Origin: Rhizobium sp. BK650
Lineage (GTDB): Bacteria; Pseudomonadota; Alphaproteobacteria; Rhizobiales; Rhizobiaceae
DNA length: 64,000 bases
Assembly: GCF_014195325.1 (NCBI RefSeq)
Contig: NZ_JACIBK010000015.1
Span: 62,001-126,000 of the forward strand
Direction: 5' to 3'
A program made the translations under genes and the position numbers. The notes beneath the pieces are model-generated. The model saw only the letters and a program-made list of their open reading frames with translations. It was not told where the DNA came from and did no database searches. Shown here in pieces: positions 16,284 through 25,254 of this stretch (position 1 is the first letter of the stretch; every line of letters begins with the position of its first letter).

Positions 16284-17159
16284 TCAGCCTCTCTTCACAC
16301 GGGGAGCAATCAGGCTGACATAGAGCAGCCAGCAGACGACGATCGTCAGGTAGAGCACGACAACCGAAATGGCTGAGCCGTAACCGTAATTCGTCTTTGG
16401 AAAGACTTCCCTGAAAATATGGACGCCAATGTATCGTGTCGAGGATCCGGGACCGCCGCCGGTTAGCATCAGAACTTCGTCGACCGTGCGTAGCGCGTCC
16501 ATAAGTCTGATGAACACCGTAGCGATCAAGGCCGGACGGATCAGGGGCAAAGTGATGTGCCAGAAGATCTGGCTCTTGCCGGCGCCGTCGATCTGCGCCT
16601 GCTCGAAAGGGTCTGGGGGAAGCGAGACCAACGCAGCAATCAGCGACAGCGTGACCAGCGGCGTCCAGTGCCAGATGTCCATGATAACGGTGACGGTGAA
16701 GGCCGCCAGTGCGCTCTGGCCGATGTTCAGATCATAGCCGAACCAGTGTCGCAGCAGATAGGGGATGATGCCGATCGACGGCGTTGTCATCAGTTTCCAG
16801 ACCGATCCGACGATGATGGGCGCCATGATCAGAGGAAGAGTATGGATGGTGCGGAAAAATGCCTTGCCCGGAAAGTCCTTCATCAGCGCCTGGGCGAGCA
16901 CGTAGCCAAGGATGAGTTCGGAAACGACGGCAAAGAAGACGAAGGCGACGGTAATGCCGAGAGAGGCTAGGAACTGCTGGTCGAAGACGAGGCTCCGGTA
17001 GTTCGATGCCCAATTGAAGACCATCAGCGGATTTGCGGCAAAGGGGTTCCACTGATGAAACGAAACCCAGACGACGTAGATGAAAGGAAAAATGCCGAAG
17101 AGCCCAAGGATCAGGATCGTCGGTGACAGCAGCAGCCATCCAAGCTTTTGTGAATGCAT
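16284..17159 (-). CDS. Sugar ABC transporter permease (MalF type)
   Basis: The product starting at MHSQKLGWLLL (17159) is 291 residues and has six membrane helices. The EAA loop is visible as DPFEQAQIDGAGKSQIFWHI. The ATG at 17159 has GAGG twelve bases upstream; an earlier in-frame start (17222) would add an unlikely polar tail. It lies 95 bases downstream of the binding-protein gene and four bases before the MalG-type permease gene. Confidence 0.92.
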   Translation of the reverse strand: MHSQKLGWLLLSPTILILGLFGIFPFIYVVWVSFHQWNPFAANPLMVFNWASNYRSLVFDQQFLASLGITVAFVFFAVVSELILGYVLAQALMKDFPGKAFFRTIHTLPLIMAPIIVGSVWKLMTTPSIGIIPYLLRHWFGYDLNIGQSALAAFTVTVIMDIWHWTPLVTLSLIAALVSLPPDPFEQAQIDGAGKSQIFWHITLPLIRPALIATVFIRLMDALRTVDEVLMLTGGGPGSSTRYIGVHIFREVFPKTNYGYGSAISVVVLYLTIVVCWLLYVSLIAPRVKRG

Positions 17160-17254
17160 CGCCTCATCCTCTTCGGCCCCCTCAGGGGTGCCTCTTGAGC
17201 CAGAAAAGGAGCGGGCCGCCAACGAAGACGACCCGCCAAGGTGGGGAGGATGAC

Positions 17255-18688
17255 TTATTTGCGATAGCCGAGGGATGTCAGCTCTTCTTCCGTCTTGGCA
17301 GCCATCTGATCGAGCCCTTGGTCGGGCGCGATCTTGCCGGTCAGGATATCGAAAAAGATCGGCAGGGTTGCTTCACGCAGCTGGGCGTGGAACGGATAGG
17401 GAGGGGCGCCGGCGAAGAGTTTACCTTCGTCCTTGAGCATTGTGTAGAAACCGCCCAGCTTGACGTCCATCGCCTTGACCTTTGGATCGTCGAAGGTTGC
17501 CTTGTTGGTGATGCGCGGTGCAGCAATCGCCCAGTCCGGCTGCACGTCGTTCTGACCCATGAATTGGAGGAAGAGCAGGGCTGCGTCCTTGTTCTTGGAC
17601 GTCACCGGCAGGCCGAAGGCGCCGCCGTCATAGTAGCCGATGTAGCCCTTTCCGGACTTTGCATCCTCCAGAACGCCTGGCTCAAGCGGCGGCAGGGCAA
17701 AACCAACCTTGCCGACCACCTTAGACTGTGCAGGATCGCTGGCGATCCATGCGGCGTTTTCGCCGTAGATCAACCCTTGAGCGACGCGGCCGGCAGCGAA
17801 GGTCGTAGCGGTTTCCGTCCAGGTCGACTGAGTTGATTCCGGCGGAGCGATGTCGCGCAGGTGCAGCCAGTATTTCAGTGCAGCCTTCGCTTTATCGCTG
17901 TTCATCGCGCCACCATGCTCGACCGTCGCTGCATAGTTGTTGCTGGCGTCGATGCCCCAGTTGTAGACGCCGAAAGTCGGCACGATGGATTCGAAAAACT
18001 CGTACCAGGACGCAGCGTGACCCGTATGAGCCTGGGCAGTCGTGCCCCAAAGCTCAACGCCGTTATCCTTGCCGTACTTGGTGAAGAATTCGGCGATCTG
18101 CGTGTAGTCTTCATGCGTGGTGGCCGGTTTCAGATCCTTGCCGGTTTCCTTCTTGAACGCTTCCTTGATCTTCGGATCTTCAAAAAGGTCCTTGCGGTAG
18201 AGGTAGGTCTTCAGGAACGCTTCCATCGGTACGCCAAAGAGATCGCCGTTCTTGTCCTTGAAGTAGTCGGCGAAGCTGGTGAAGTTCGCGTCGTCGTAGG
18301 TCGGCGCCTTCAGATCCGCCTTATCCTTCAGCGTCTGAGTGATGTCGACGAGGAAATTCCGGGACAGGTACGAGTAGATGATGTCCTGCTCGATATAGAC
18401 CATGTCATAGATGCCGGTCTTGGCCTCCATATCCTTGATGGCCTTGTCGTACATCTGATCCCAGGACGTCGTCTCGATTTCGACCTTGATGCCGGTCTTC
18501 TTTTCGAATTCTGGAGCCAGCACATTCTTGATGTAATTGGACGGCGGCGTGCTTTCGGTCACGCCATGCAAGGTTACGCCCTTGAACTTGGCGCCGGCGT
18601 CGGACCAGAAATCTGCCCAAGCCGGCGAAGCGGCGGTGGCGAGGCTGAGCGTCAGCGCAAGCGCGCTAGCCTTCAAAGCATAATTCAT
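17255..18688 (-). CDS. Periplasmic sugar/polyol-binding protein (CUT1 family)
   Basis: The 477-residue precursor has a Sec signal peptide (MNYALKASALALTLSLATA, cleavage near SPAWA-D). The mature protein is a large family 1 extracellular solute-binding protein, with EFEKKTGIKVEIETTSWDQMYDK near the start and DMVYIEQDII further on. The ATG at 18688 follows GGGAGG. It is the first gene of the leftward ABC operon, divergent from the rightward catabolic operon. By context its ligand is a hexitol or related sugar alcohol, as in the A. fabrum altritol/galactitol system; the identity of the ligand is inference. Confidence 0.9.
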   Translation of the reverse strand: MNYALKASALALTLSLATAASPAWADFWSDAGAKFKGVTLHGVTESTPPSNYIKNVLAPEFEKKTGIKVEIETTSWDQMYDKAIKDMEAKTGIYDMVYIEQDIIYSYLSRNFLVDITQTLKDKADLKAPTYDDANFTSFADYFKDKNGDLFGVPMEAFLKTYLYRKDLFEDPKIKEAFKKETGKDLKPATTHEDYTQIAEFFTKYGKDNGVELWGTTAQAHTGHAASWYEFFESIVPTFGVYNWGIDASNNYAATVEHGGAMNSDKAKAALKYWLHLRDIAPPESTQSTWTETATTFAAGRVAQGLIYGENAAWIASDPAQSKVVGKVGFALPPLEPGVLEDAKSGKGYIGYYDGGAFGLPVTSKNKDAALLFLQFMGQNDVQPDWAIAAPRITNKATFDDPKVKAMDVKLGGFYTMLKDEGKLFAGAPPYPFHAQLREATLPIFFDILTGKIAPDQGLDQMAAKTEEELTSLGYRK

Positions 18689-18867
18689 TTCAATCCTCCC
18701 AGATAGCAGCGAGATTATGTCGCCGAGCCATATGTAGACCAAAAATACCATTCCCGCAATATTTGTTGTCTAAGCATGCAAATAGATGGCATTAGGCTAT
18801 TGATTTCGATGGACACTAATTCACCCGGTTGAGGCCTACGCAGTCAAATTGCTGCACCGCAACGAAT

Positions 18868-18882
18868 TTTTGTTCGACAAAA
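18868..18882. promoter_or_regulatory. Inverted repeat TTTTGT-N3-ACAAAA in the divergent promoter region
   Basis: Perfect six-base arms around TCG lie between the binding-protein gene (leftward) and the epimerase gene (rightward). A ROK regulator is encoded in the rightward operon, so this is a plausible operator controlling both directions. No direct evidence of binding exists. Confidence 0.45.
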
Positions 18883-18972
18883 CGCCTAGCATGCGAAATT
18901 TATTTGTTGCTTTGCCATACTAAATGCCTTAGCTGTTGCCTGATAAAGGGCTTTTCATTGAGGGCAGAGGTT

Positions 18973-19857
18973 ATGCGCCGATTGGGTATCCACTCATTTG
19001 TATGGACAGGCGGCCAAACTCACGAAGGCCTTGAAATGGCCCTCAACAAAACGGCCGAGCACGGGTATCGCACAATCGAATTCGCCTATCTGCGCCCCGA
19101 GAAATTTAATCTCGATCGTCTGGCGAAACTTGCGCAGTCGCTCGATGTCGAGATCGGCGTGACGATGGGCTTGCCGATCGACAAGGATATTTCAAGCGAG
19201 GATGCGCAGGCCGTCTCGGCTGGCAGGCAGGTGCTGGCCGATGCCGTGCGTGCAGTCCGCGACATCGGCGGGAACAAACTTGGCGGCATCCTTTATTCCG
19301 CGCACACAAAATATAACCGGCAGCCGACGAAGAAGGGCTGGGACAACAGCGTCGCCGCTATCGCCGCAACGGCTGATATCGCGAAGGATGCCAAGGTCGA
19401 TCTCGTGCTCGAGATCGTCAACCGGTTCGAAACAAACCTTCTGAACACGACGGCCCAGGGGCTGAAATTCATCTCCGAGACCGGGTCGGACCACGTCCGG
19501 CTGCACCTCGATACTTTCCACATGAATATCGAGGAAGCAAATCCGGCCGCGGCAATCCGCCTTGCCGGCGACAAGATCGGCTACTTCCATATCGGCGAAA
19601 GCAATCGCGGTTATCTTGGCGACGGCGTCATCAACTTCGATCTGATTTTCGATGCGCTGCTCGACATCGACTATAAGCGCGACATCGTGTTCGAGAGCTT
19701 TTCGACTGCCGTCGTCGATGAAGGCCTTTCACTCGCCTGCGCAATCTGGCGCGATACGTGGACGGACAATGATCCGCTGGCCGCCCACGCCAAACGGTAT
19801 ATCGAAATGAAATATGAAGAAGCCAAACGGCGCCGCGTCACGAACGCGCGCCCCTGA
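18973..19857 (+). CDS. Ketose 3-epimerase-like protein (D-tagatose 3-epimerase family)
   Basis: The 294-residue TIM-barrel protein shows the four metal-binding residues of tagatose/psicose 3-epimerases at family spacing: Glu147 (VLEIVNRFET), Asp180 (HLDTFHMN), His206 (YFHIGESNRG) and Glu241 (VFESFS). These interconvert ketohexoses at C3, and this would act on the sugar made by the polyol dehydrogenases. The ATG at 18973 follows CAGAGG; an upstream in-frame ATG at 18829 gives an implausible Cys-rich leader. It is the first gene of the rightward operon. Confidence 0.85.
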   Translation: MRRLGIHSFVWTGGQTHEGLEMALNKTAEHGYRTIEFAYLRPEKFNLDRLAKLAQSLDVEIGVTMGLPIDKDISSEDAQAVSAGRQVLADAVRAVRDIGGNKLGGILYSAHTKYNRQPTKKGWDNSVAAIAATADIAKDAKVDLVLEIVNRFETNLLNTTAQGLKFISETGSDHVRLHLDTFHMNIEEANPAAAIRLAGDKIGYFHIGESNRGYLGDGVINFDLIFDALLDIDYKRDIVFESFSTAVVDEGLSLACAIWRDTWTDNDPLAAHAKRYIEMKYEEAKRRRVTNARP

Positions 19858-19920
19858 TAATCCTTCTGCCGATCTGCTCCGTAAGTGTAGGCTGGAGCGG
19901 TCGATTTGAAGGGAATAAAC

Positions 19921-21129
19921 ATGAACGACACGGTCTCCATCGGAAGCTCACCGCGCAAGATCAGGCAGAACAATATCGTCGCAGCGCTGCAGACGATCTA
20001 CAGCCACCGCCGCCTGAGCCGGGCCGATCTGGCGCGCAAGCTTGGAATGAACCGCTCGTCGTCAGGAGAGATCGTTGCCGAGCTGACGCAGAGCGGTTTT
20101 GTTCAGGAGTCGGAGGAGAGCAGCAAGCAGCGCCCGGAGCAGTCGCGCGCCGGCCGTCCGGGCATCATGCTCGAACTGGTTGCGGAAGCCGCCTTCTTCG
20201 TCGGCATAGAGATCGGCGTCGAGCACATATCGGCCGTCGTCGTGGATCTGTCTGCAGACGTCAGAGTCTGCCGCAAGCTGGCCTTCCAAACGCCGTCTGC
20301 GACGGTGGAAGAGGCAGTGGGGCGCGCTATCGAACTGATCACGGATGCCATGTCGAAGGGCATGCTGCAGCGCTGCAAGGGCTTTGGCATATCCACGCCG
20401 GCACATATCCGGCCGGATGGATTTGTCGCGCTTGCACCGATCATCGGATGGCGTGACGTGCCATTGAAGGAGATTGGCCGGAGCGCCTTTCCGACTGATG
20501 TGCCGATCGCGGTCGAAAACGATGCCAATGCTTTCGCAATTGGTGACAGTTATCGTCACGGCGCTGCCGGTGTAACGCTCTTTTTGCTCATGGAGACCGG
20601 CGTCGGCGGAGGGATCGTGATCGACGGGAAACTGTTTCGTGGCGGCCACGGTCTGGCCGGCGAAATCGGCCACACGCTGGTGCCGGGGAGCGGTGGGCAG
20701 AAATTCGAGCAATTAATCGGCCGAGAAGTGCTGATCAGGCAATATCGGGAGGCAACCGGACGGGCGGACGGCGATCTTCAAGAGTTCCTGATCGACGTGC
20801 GTGATCGTGTTCCGGATGCTGTGAACATAGCTGAGACCTGGTCGCGGCACCTTGCCTATGCGCTTCTGCAGGCCTGTCGTCTGATCGATCCGGACCGGAT
20901 CGTTCTCGGCGGTTCTGTGGCATCGCTCTATCCGATGGTGGCCGCCCGCGTGGCGGTTCACATGTCGGAGAGCCAGAATATTCCCTTCCCGACCCCCAGG
21001 ATCGTCGTGGATGACGATGCGGAGTTCGGCTCCGCCTTCGGGGCGGCATGCATGTTGCACCAACGTTTCCTGTCGCTCGAAAACGAGGAATTCAGCGGTG
21101 AGGACGGTACGGCGCAGCGATCAATTTAG
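19921..21129 (+). CDS. ROK-family transcriptional regulator
   Basis: The 402-residue protein has an N-terminal winged helix (RADLARKLGMNRSSSGEIVAEL) and the ROK/sugar kinase-fold body. Visible features are GIEIGVEHISAVVVDL (phosphate 1-like), VENDANAFAIGD, the ETGVGGGIVIDG loop and LAGEIGHTLV. The usual ROK Zn motif (CxCGxxGC) is missing after GHTLVPG, where SGGQKFEQ occurs instead. That suggests a regulator rather than an active kinase. The ATG at 19921 follows AAGGGA. It sits inside the operon and probably controls the divergent promoters. Confidence 0.88.
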   Translation: MNDTVSIGSSPRKIRQNNIVAALQTIYSHRRLSRADLARKLGMNRSSSGEIVAELTQSGFVQESEESSKQRPEQSRAGRPGIMLELVAEAAFFVGIEIGVEHISAVVVDLSADVRVCRKLAFQTPSATVEEAVGRAIELITDAMSKGMLQRCKGFGISTPAHIRPDGFVALAPIIGWRDVPLKEIGRSAFPTDVPIAVENDANAFAIGDSYRHGAAGVTLFLLMETGVGGGIVIDGKLFRGGHGLAGEIGHTLVPGSGGQKFEQLIGREVLIRQYREATGRADGDLQEFLIDVRDRVPDAVNIAETWSRHLAYALLQACRLIDPDRIVLGGSVASLYPMVAARVAVHMSESQNIPFPTPRIVVDDDAEFGSAFGAACMLHQRFLSLENEEFSGEDGTAQRSI

Positions 21130-21155
21130 CGACACCTATTGAAAGCAGGATTGCA

Positions 21156-22133
21156 ATGACTTCAGTGCTGGCTCCGGATCATCTCGGTCCTACCGTTTGC
21201 GTCGGCGAAATCCTGGTCGAGATCGTTGCCACAACGATCGGAGAGGGGTTTCTCGAGGCTCAGCCGCTCGTCGGACCATTCCCGAGCGGGGCGCCGGCGA
21301 TTTTTGTCTCGCAATGCGGACGGCTCGGCGGAGCGGCAGCAATGGTAGGCGCGGTCGGCAGCGACGATTTCGGTCGTGTCAATGTCGATCGCCTCCGAAA
21401 CGACGGTGTCGATGTGTCGACCATTTCCGTCGATCCCGAATTCCCGACCGGCAGCGCCTTCGTCCGCTACCGCACGAACGGGTCGCGTGACTTCGTTTAC
21501 AACATTGCGAAGTCGGCGGCCGCACGCTTTGGCTGGTCTCAAGGCGTTAGCGATCTCATTCGCCGGAGCGGACATCTTCATGTCATGGGTTCGGCTCTCT
21601 CCGTTCCGAGCGCGCGAGAGGTGATCGACAAGGCGGTCGACATCGTCAAGGCGCGGGGCGGCACGCTCTCGATCGATCCGAACATCCGCAAGGAATTGCA
21701 GCTCGATGGCGACACGGAGCGCCGCTTTGCCGAACTTGTCGCCACGGCCGATCTTCTGCTGCCTTCGGGCGAGGAGCTTGAACGAGCCGCAGGCGTCACC
21801 GGCGAAGCTGAGGCGATCAGCCGTCTGTTCGAAATCGGCGTGAAGGAGATCGTGCTGAAGCGGGGTGCGAAGGGCGCGAGCTATTTCGGCAAGACGGGCG
21901 AACGGATCGATGTTCCCGCTTTCCTCGTCGAGGAGGTCGATCCGACCGGAGCCGGCGATTGCTTCGGCGGGGCATATCTTACGTGTAGACGGCTCGGAAT
22001 GCCTCCATCGGAAGCGCTCACATATGGTTCAGCGGCAGGGGCGCGCAATGTATCGGTCCTCGGCCCGATGGAGGGGGCAGGCACGCGCGAGGAACTCGAT
22101 GCCTTCATCGCCTCGACGCAAAGGCGCTCCTGA
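21156..22133 (+). CDS. PfkB-family sugar kinase, probable tagatose kinase
   Basis: The 325-residue protein is a PfkB carbohydrate kinase. It has the N-terminal glycine-rich region (GGAAAMVGAVGSDDFGRVNVDRL), the ATP motif VLKRGAKGASYF and the catalytic DPTGAGDCFGGAYL motif with the Asp base. In A. fabrum C58 a PF00294 kinase next to a GatZ-family protein phosphorylates D-tagatose to D-tagatose 6-phosphate (established). The same pairing occurs here: the stop overlaps the next gene's ATG by one base. That makes tagatose kinase the best guess. Confidence 0.8.
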   Translation: MTSVLAPDHLGPTVCVGEILVEIVATTIGEGFLEAQPLVGPFPSGAPAIFVSQCGRLGGAAAMVGAVGSDDFGRVNVDRLRNDGVDVSTISVDPEFPTGSAFVRYRTNGSRDFVYNIAKSAAARFGWSQGVSDLIRRSGHLHVMGSALSVPSAREVIDKAVDIVKARGGTLSIDPNIRKELQLDGDTERRFAELVATADLLLPSGEELERAAGVTGEAEAISRLFEIGVKEIVLKRGAKGASYFGKTGERIDVPAFLVEEVDPTGAGDCFGGAYLTCRRLGMPPSEALTYGSAAGARNVSVLGPMEGAGTREELDAFIASTQRRS

Positions 22134-23407
22134 TGCATATTAAGTTGAACGAACTGGCGCCACTCAGGGCACAGGGCCGTCACGCAGGGATCACCTCGGT
22201 CTGCTCGGCCCATCCGATTATCCTGCGGGCAGCGTTGCGCCACGGCCGTGATCATTCGAGCACGATCTTGATCGAGGCCACCTGCAACCAAGTCAATCAT
22301 CTTGGCGGCTATACGGGGATGACGCCTGCGGATTTTGCCGCACTTGTGCTGCGCATTGCCGACGAGGAGAACTGCCCGGAAAACCTCATCGTGCTTGGCG
22401 GTGATCATCTTGGACCGAACCCTTGGAGGGAACATACGGCTGAGGCGGCCATGGTGGAAGCCGAAAGAATGGTGGCGGCCTATGTCGATGCCGGATTCGG
22501 CAAGATCCATCTGGATACGTCGATGGGGTGCATGGGTGAGCCGGCCGCTTTGGATGACGAAACCACGGCTCATCGCGCTGCGCGGTTAGCCGCTGTCGCG
22601 GAGGCTTCGGCCAGACGAGGAGCGGGCGCGATGCCGGTCTATGTGATCGGCACCGAGGTCCCTGCGCCTGGCGGCGCTGATCACGCGCTGACCGCGATCG
22701 AGCCGACTGCAGCGCTGGCCGCCCGCCGGACGATCGATATCCATCGCCGTGTCTTCGCCGGGGCGGGTCTCACAGAGGCGTTTGCGCGCGCCATCGGTCT
22801 GGTGGTGCAGCCGGGTGTGGAATTCGATAACCGCAACGTCATCCGCTACGACCCCAGCAAGATCGATGGGTTGAGGCAGGTGCTCCAGGACGAGCCGCAA
22901 TTCGTGTTCGAGGCCCATTCCACCGATTATCAGGGCGCCGATCCGCTACGCGGGTTGGTCGAAGATGGGTTTCCTATTCTCAAGGTTGGTCCGGAATTGA
23001 CCTTCGTGCTGCGCGAGGCGCTCTATGGGCTTGATCTGATCGCGTCTGATCTCGTGCCTGATTATGGCGAGCGTCCGCTATATACCGCGATGGAGGCGCT
23101 CATGCTGGCGCACCCGGAAAACTGGTGCCGTCATTATCACGGCACTGATGATGAGCAGCGCTGGCTTCGCCATTTTTCGCTATCCGATCGCATCCGATAC
23201 TATTGGGCATCGAAGGAGGCGCAGTCGGCAGTCGCACGTCTTTGCCAGGCGCTTGCCGGAAAACGCGTGCCGCTCCCACTGTTCTGGCAACACATGCGGC
23301 AAGCAGAGCAGTTTTCTGAAGCACCACTGGATCCCGAGGAGGTTCTGATCTGGCGGGTGACGAAGAGCCTTGCAATCTATCATGCAGCATGCGGCGCAAG
23401 CAGATAA
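22133..23407 (+). CDS. GatZ/KbaZ-family protein, probable D-tagatose 6-phosphate 4-epimerase
   Basis: The 424-residue protein belongs to the Tagatose_6_P_K (PF08013) family, with GITSVCSAHPIILRAALRHG, LIEATCNQVNHLGGYTGM, VLGGDHLGPNPW, KIHLDTSMGC and YVIGTEVPAPGG. In E. coli the family is the non-catalytic partner of tagatose-bisphosphate aldolase. In A. fabrum a member is a D-tagatose 6-phosphate 4-epimerase giving fructose 6-phosphate (established). No aldolase gene (gatY/kbaY) is present here and a kinase gene overlaps, so the epimerase role is favoured. Confidence 0.83.
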   Translation: MHIKLNELAPLRAQGRHAGITSVCSAHPIILRAALRHGRDHSSTILIEATCNQVNHLGGYTGMTPADFAALVLRIADEENCPENLIVLGGDHLGPNPWREHTAEAAMVEAERMVAAYVDAGFGKIHLDTSMGCMGEPAALDDETTAHRAARLAAVAEASARRGAGAMPVYVIGTEVPAPGGADHALTAIEPTAALAARRTIDIHRRVFAGAGLTEAFARAIGLVVQPGVEFDNRNVIRYDPSKIDGLRQVLQDEPQFVFEAHSTDYQGADPLRGLVEDGFPILKVGPELTFVLREALYGLDLIASDLVPDYGERPLYTAMEALMLAHPENWCRHYHGTDDEQRWLRHFSLSDRIRYYWASKEAQSAVARLCQALAGKRVPLPLFWQHMRQAEQFSEAPLDPEEVLIWRVTKSLAIYHAACGASR

Positions 23408-23430
23408 GCCGCTCAACTGAGGAGGAAAGA

Positions 23431-24156
23431 ATGACTGAATTGAAAGGGAAGGTCGCAGCAATCACCGGCGCGGCATCGGGTATCGGGATGGCGTCGACGG
23501 AGGCAATGATCGCGGCGGGCGCCACGGTCGTCCTCGTCGATCGCGACGAGAAGGCACTGGAATCGGCTTGCGAACGACTTGGCGAGCAAGCGATACCTCT
23601 GGCTCTGGATCTGCTCGATCCGCAGGCATGTGCTGCGCTTCTCGACCGCGCGTTGTCGAAGGTCGGGCAACTCGACATTCTGCATGCCAATGCCGGCACC
23701 TACATCGGCGGAGACCTCGCAGATGCCAATCTGGACGCGATCGACCGGATGCTGAACCTGAACGTCAACGTCGTCATCAAGAACGTCAGGACCGTCATTC
23801 CGCACATGGTTGAACGCGGCACCGGTGACATCATCGTCACAAGCTCAGTCGCGGGCCATGCACCCGTTCCATGGGAGCCGGTCTATTCGCCATCAAAATG
23901 GGCAATGCATTGCTTCGTCCAGACGATGCGTCGCCAGCTGCTGAAAAGCGGCATTCGTGTCGGCTCCGTTTCGCCGGGGCCAGTCATCAGCGCGCTGCTT
24001 GCCGACTGGCCGGAGGAAAACCTGCGCAAGGCGAAGGAGGCCGGCGCACTGATCGAACCCAAGGAGGTAGCGGACGCCATCATGTTCATGCTGACGCGGC
24101 CCCGCAATGTGACGATCCGGGACATCGTCGTTCTCCCAAGCGCCTTTGATATTTGA
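23431..24156 (+). CDS. Polyol SDR dehydrogenase, ribitol 2-dehydrogenase-like
   Basis: The 241-residue SDR has TGAASGIG (12-19), NAGTY, Ser in VTSSVAGHAPVP and Y-x3-K in VYSPSK. The C-terminal part (TRPRNVTIRDIVVLPS) replaces the usual VDGG end and is typical of ribitol 2-dehydrogenase-like enzymes. It probably oxidises a sugar alcohol to a ketose with NAD. The ATG at 23431 follows GAGGAGG. It is cotranscribed with the kinase/epimerase pair upstream and a second SDR gene 11 bases downstream. Confidence 0.85.
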   Translation: MTELKGKVAAITGAASGIGMASTEAMIAAGATVVLVDRDEKALESACERLGEQAIPLALDLLDPQACAALLDRALSKVGQLDILHANAGTYIGGDLADANLDAIDRMLNLNVNVVIKNVRTVIPHMVERGTGDIIVTSSVAGHAPVPWEPVYSPSKWAMHCFVQTMRRQLLKSGIRVGSVSPGPVISALLADWPEENLRKAKEAGALIEPKEVADAIMFMLTRPRNVTIRDIVVLPSAFDI

Positions 24157-24167
24157 GGAGCTGAACC

Positions 24168-24941
24168 ATGAGTTACCAGGAGAAATTCCGGCTTGACGGC
24201 GAACGCGCCGTCGTCACCGGCGGCGGGCGCGCCATCGGACTTTGCTGCGCCCACGCACTCGCCGAAGCCGGTGCAGCCGTCGTCGTCATAGAGCGCAATG
24301 AATCCGATGCAGAACAGGCTCTGGCGCTCAAAGACAAAGGATACAACATCGAGCTGCGCCTCGGCGACGTGACCGATTCTGCGCGCATGGAGGCGATCGC
24401 CAATGAACTCGCCGCCAGCGGCCGCCCGGCGACAATCCTGGTGAACAATGCAGGCATCGGCCAGAACGGAATTGCCGCCGAAGATGTGACGGATGCCGAT
24501 TGGCTGCGGATGATGAATGTCAACGTCAATGGCGTGTTTTGGTGCTCGCGTTCCTTCGGCCGCCATATGGTGGCGATGAAACGCGGGGCGATCGTCAATC
24601 TCGGCTCGATGTCCGGCATCATCTGTAACCGTCCACAGCCGCAGACGGCTTACAACGTTTCTAAGGCTGCCGTTCATCACCTCACCCGGTCCATGGCCGC
24701 CGAATGGGCGCAGCACGGCGTAAGGATCAACGCGGTTGCCCCGACCTATATCGAAACGCCGATGGTCGCGGCTGTCGAAGCCAATCGGGAGCGAATTCCA
24801 ATCTGGCTCGCCGACACGCCAATGGGGCGAATGGGCGCGCCGGAGGAGGTCGCAAGCGCGGTCCTCTTCCTCGCATCCGGTGCGGCAAGCCTGATGACCG
24901 GAGCAATCGTCAACGTCGATGCAGGATTTACCTGCTGGTAG
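24168..24941 (+). CDS. SDR, probable galactitol 2-dehydrogenase (L-tagatose-forming) type
   Basis: The 257-residue SDR has TGGGRAIG, NNAGIGQ, Ser in NLGSMSG and the pair in YNVSK. Several features match Rhodobacter galactitol dehydrogenase: the start SYQEKFRLDG, VFWCSRSFGRHMV, NLGSMSG followed by NRPQ, and the C-terminal VDAGF-x-CW ending in Trp. That enzyme oxidises galactitol to L-tagatose with NAD and uses its C-terminal carboxylate and Mg. This is the last gene of the operon. The exact polyol is inference. Confidence 0.82.
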   Translation: MSYQEKFRLDGERAVVTGGGRAIGLCCAHALAEAGAAVVVIERNESDAEQALALKDKGYNIELRLGDVTDSARMEAIANELAASGRPATILVNNAGIGQNGIAAEDVTDADWLRMMNVNVNGVFWCSRSFGRHMVAMKRGAIVNLGSMSGIICNRPQPQTAYNVSKAAVHHLTRSMAAEWAQHGVRINAVAPTYIETPMVAAVEANRERIPIWLADTPMGRMGAPEEVASAVLFLASGAASLMTGAIVNVDAGFTCW

Positions 24942-25254
24942 ACGCGTACCTTTCTTGGATAATATTGAGGAGCCGGTAATGCCGCCGGCCTCTCAGCCCG
25001 GCGCTGTTGAGACCGAGATCCCGGGAAAGCTTGGCGTCAGGGAAAGCAATCGCCCGCTATTTCAACCGCAAATGGCGGATCTGATACGGGCAGGGCATCT
25101 TTGTCGTCCCGAAGACCTGGCCCAAGCTGCGCCTTTCCCCACTTCAGCGGATACCCTCGTCAACGGCTTGAGGGTCATGTCGACGGTGGGATCTATGTTG
25201 CCTGAAATCGAGAGCTCGGAAGCCTCCAGCGGCTTCCAAGCAATCCCGCAGTTG
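24942..25254. other. Intergenic region between convergent genes, no feature found
   Basis: These 313 bases separate the SDR gene from the leftward Hint-domain gene. No frame on either strand has a ribosome site or a recognisable family. No terminator with a U tract stands out. Confidence 0.5.
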
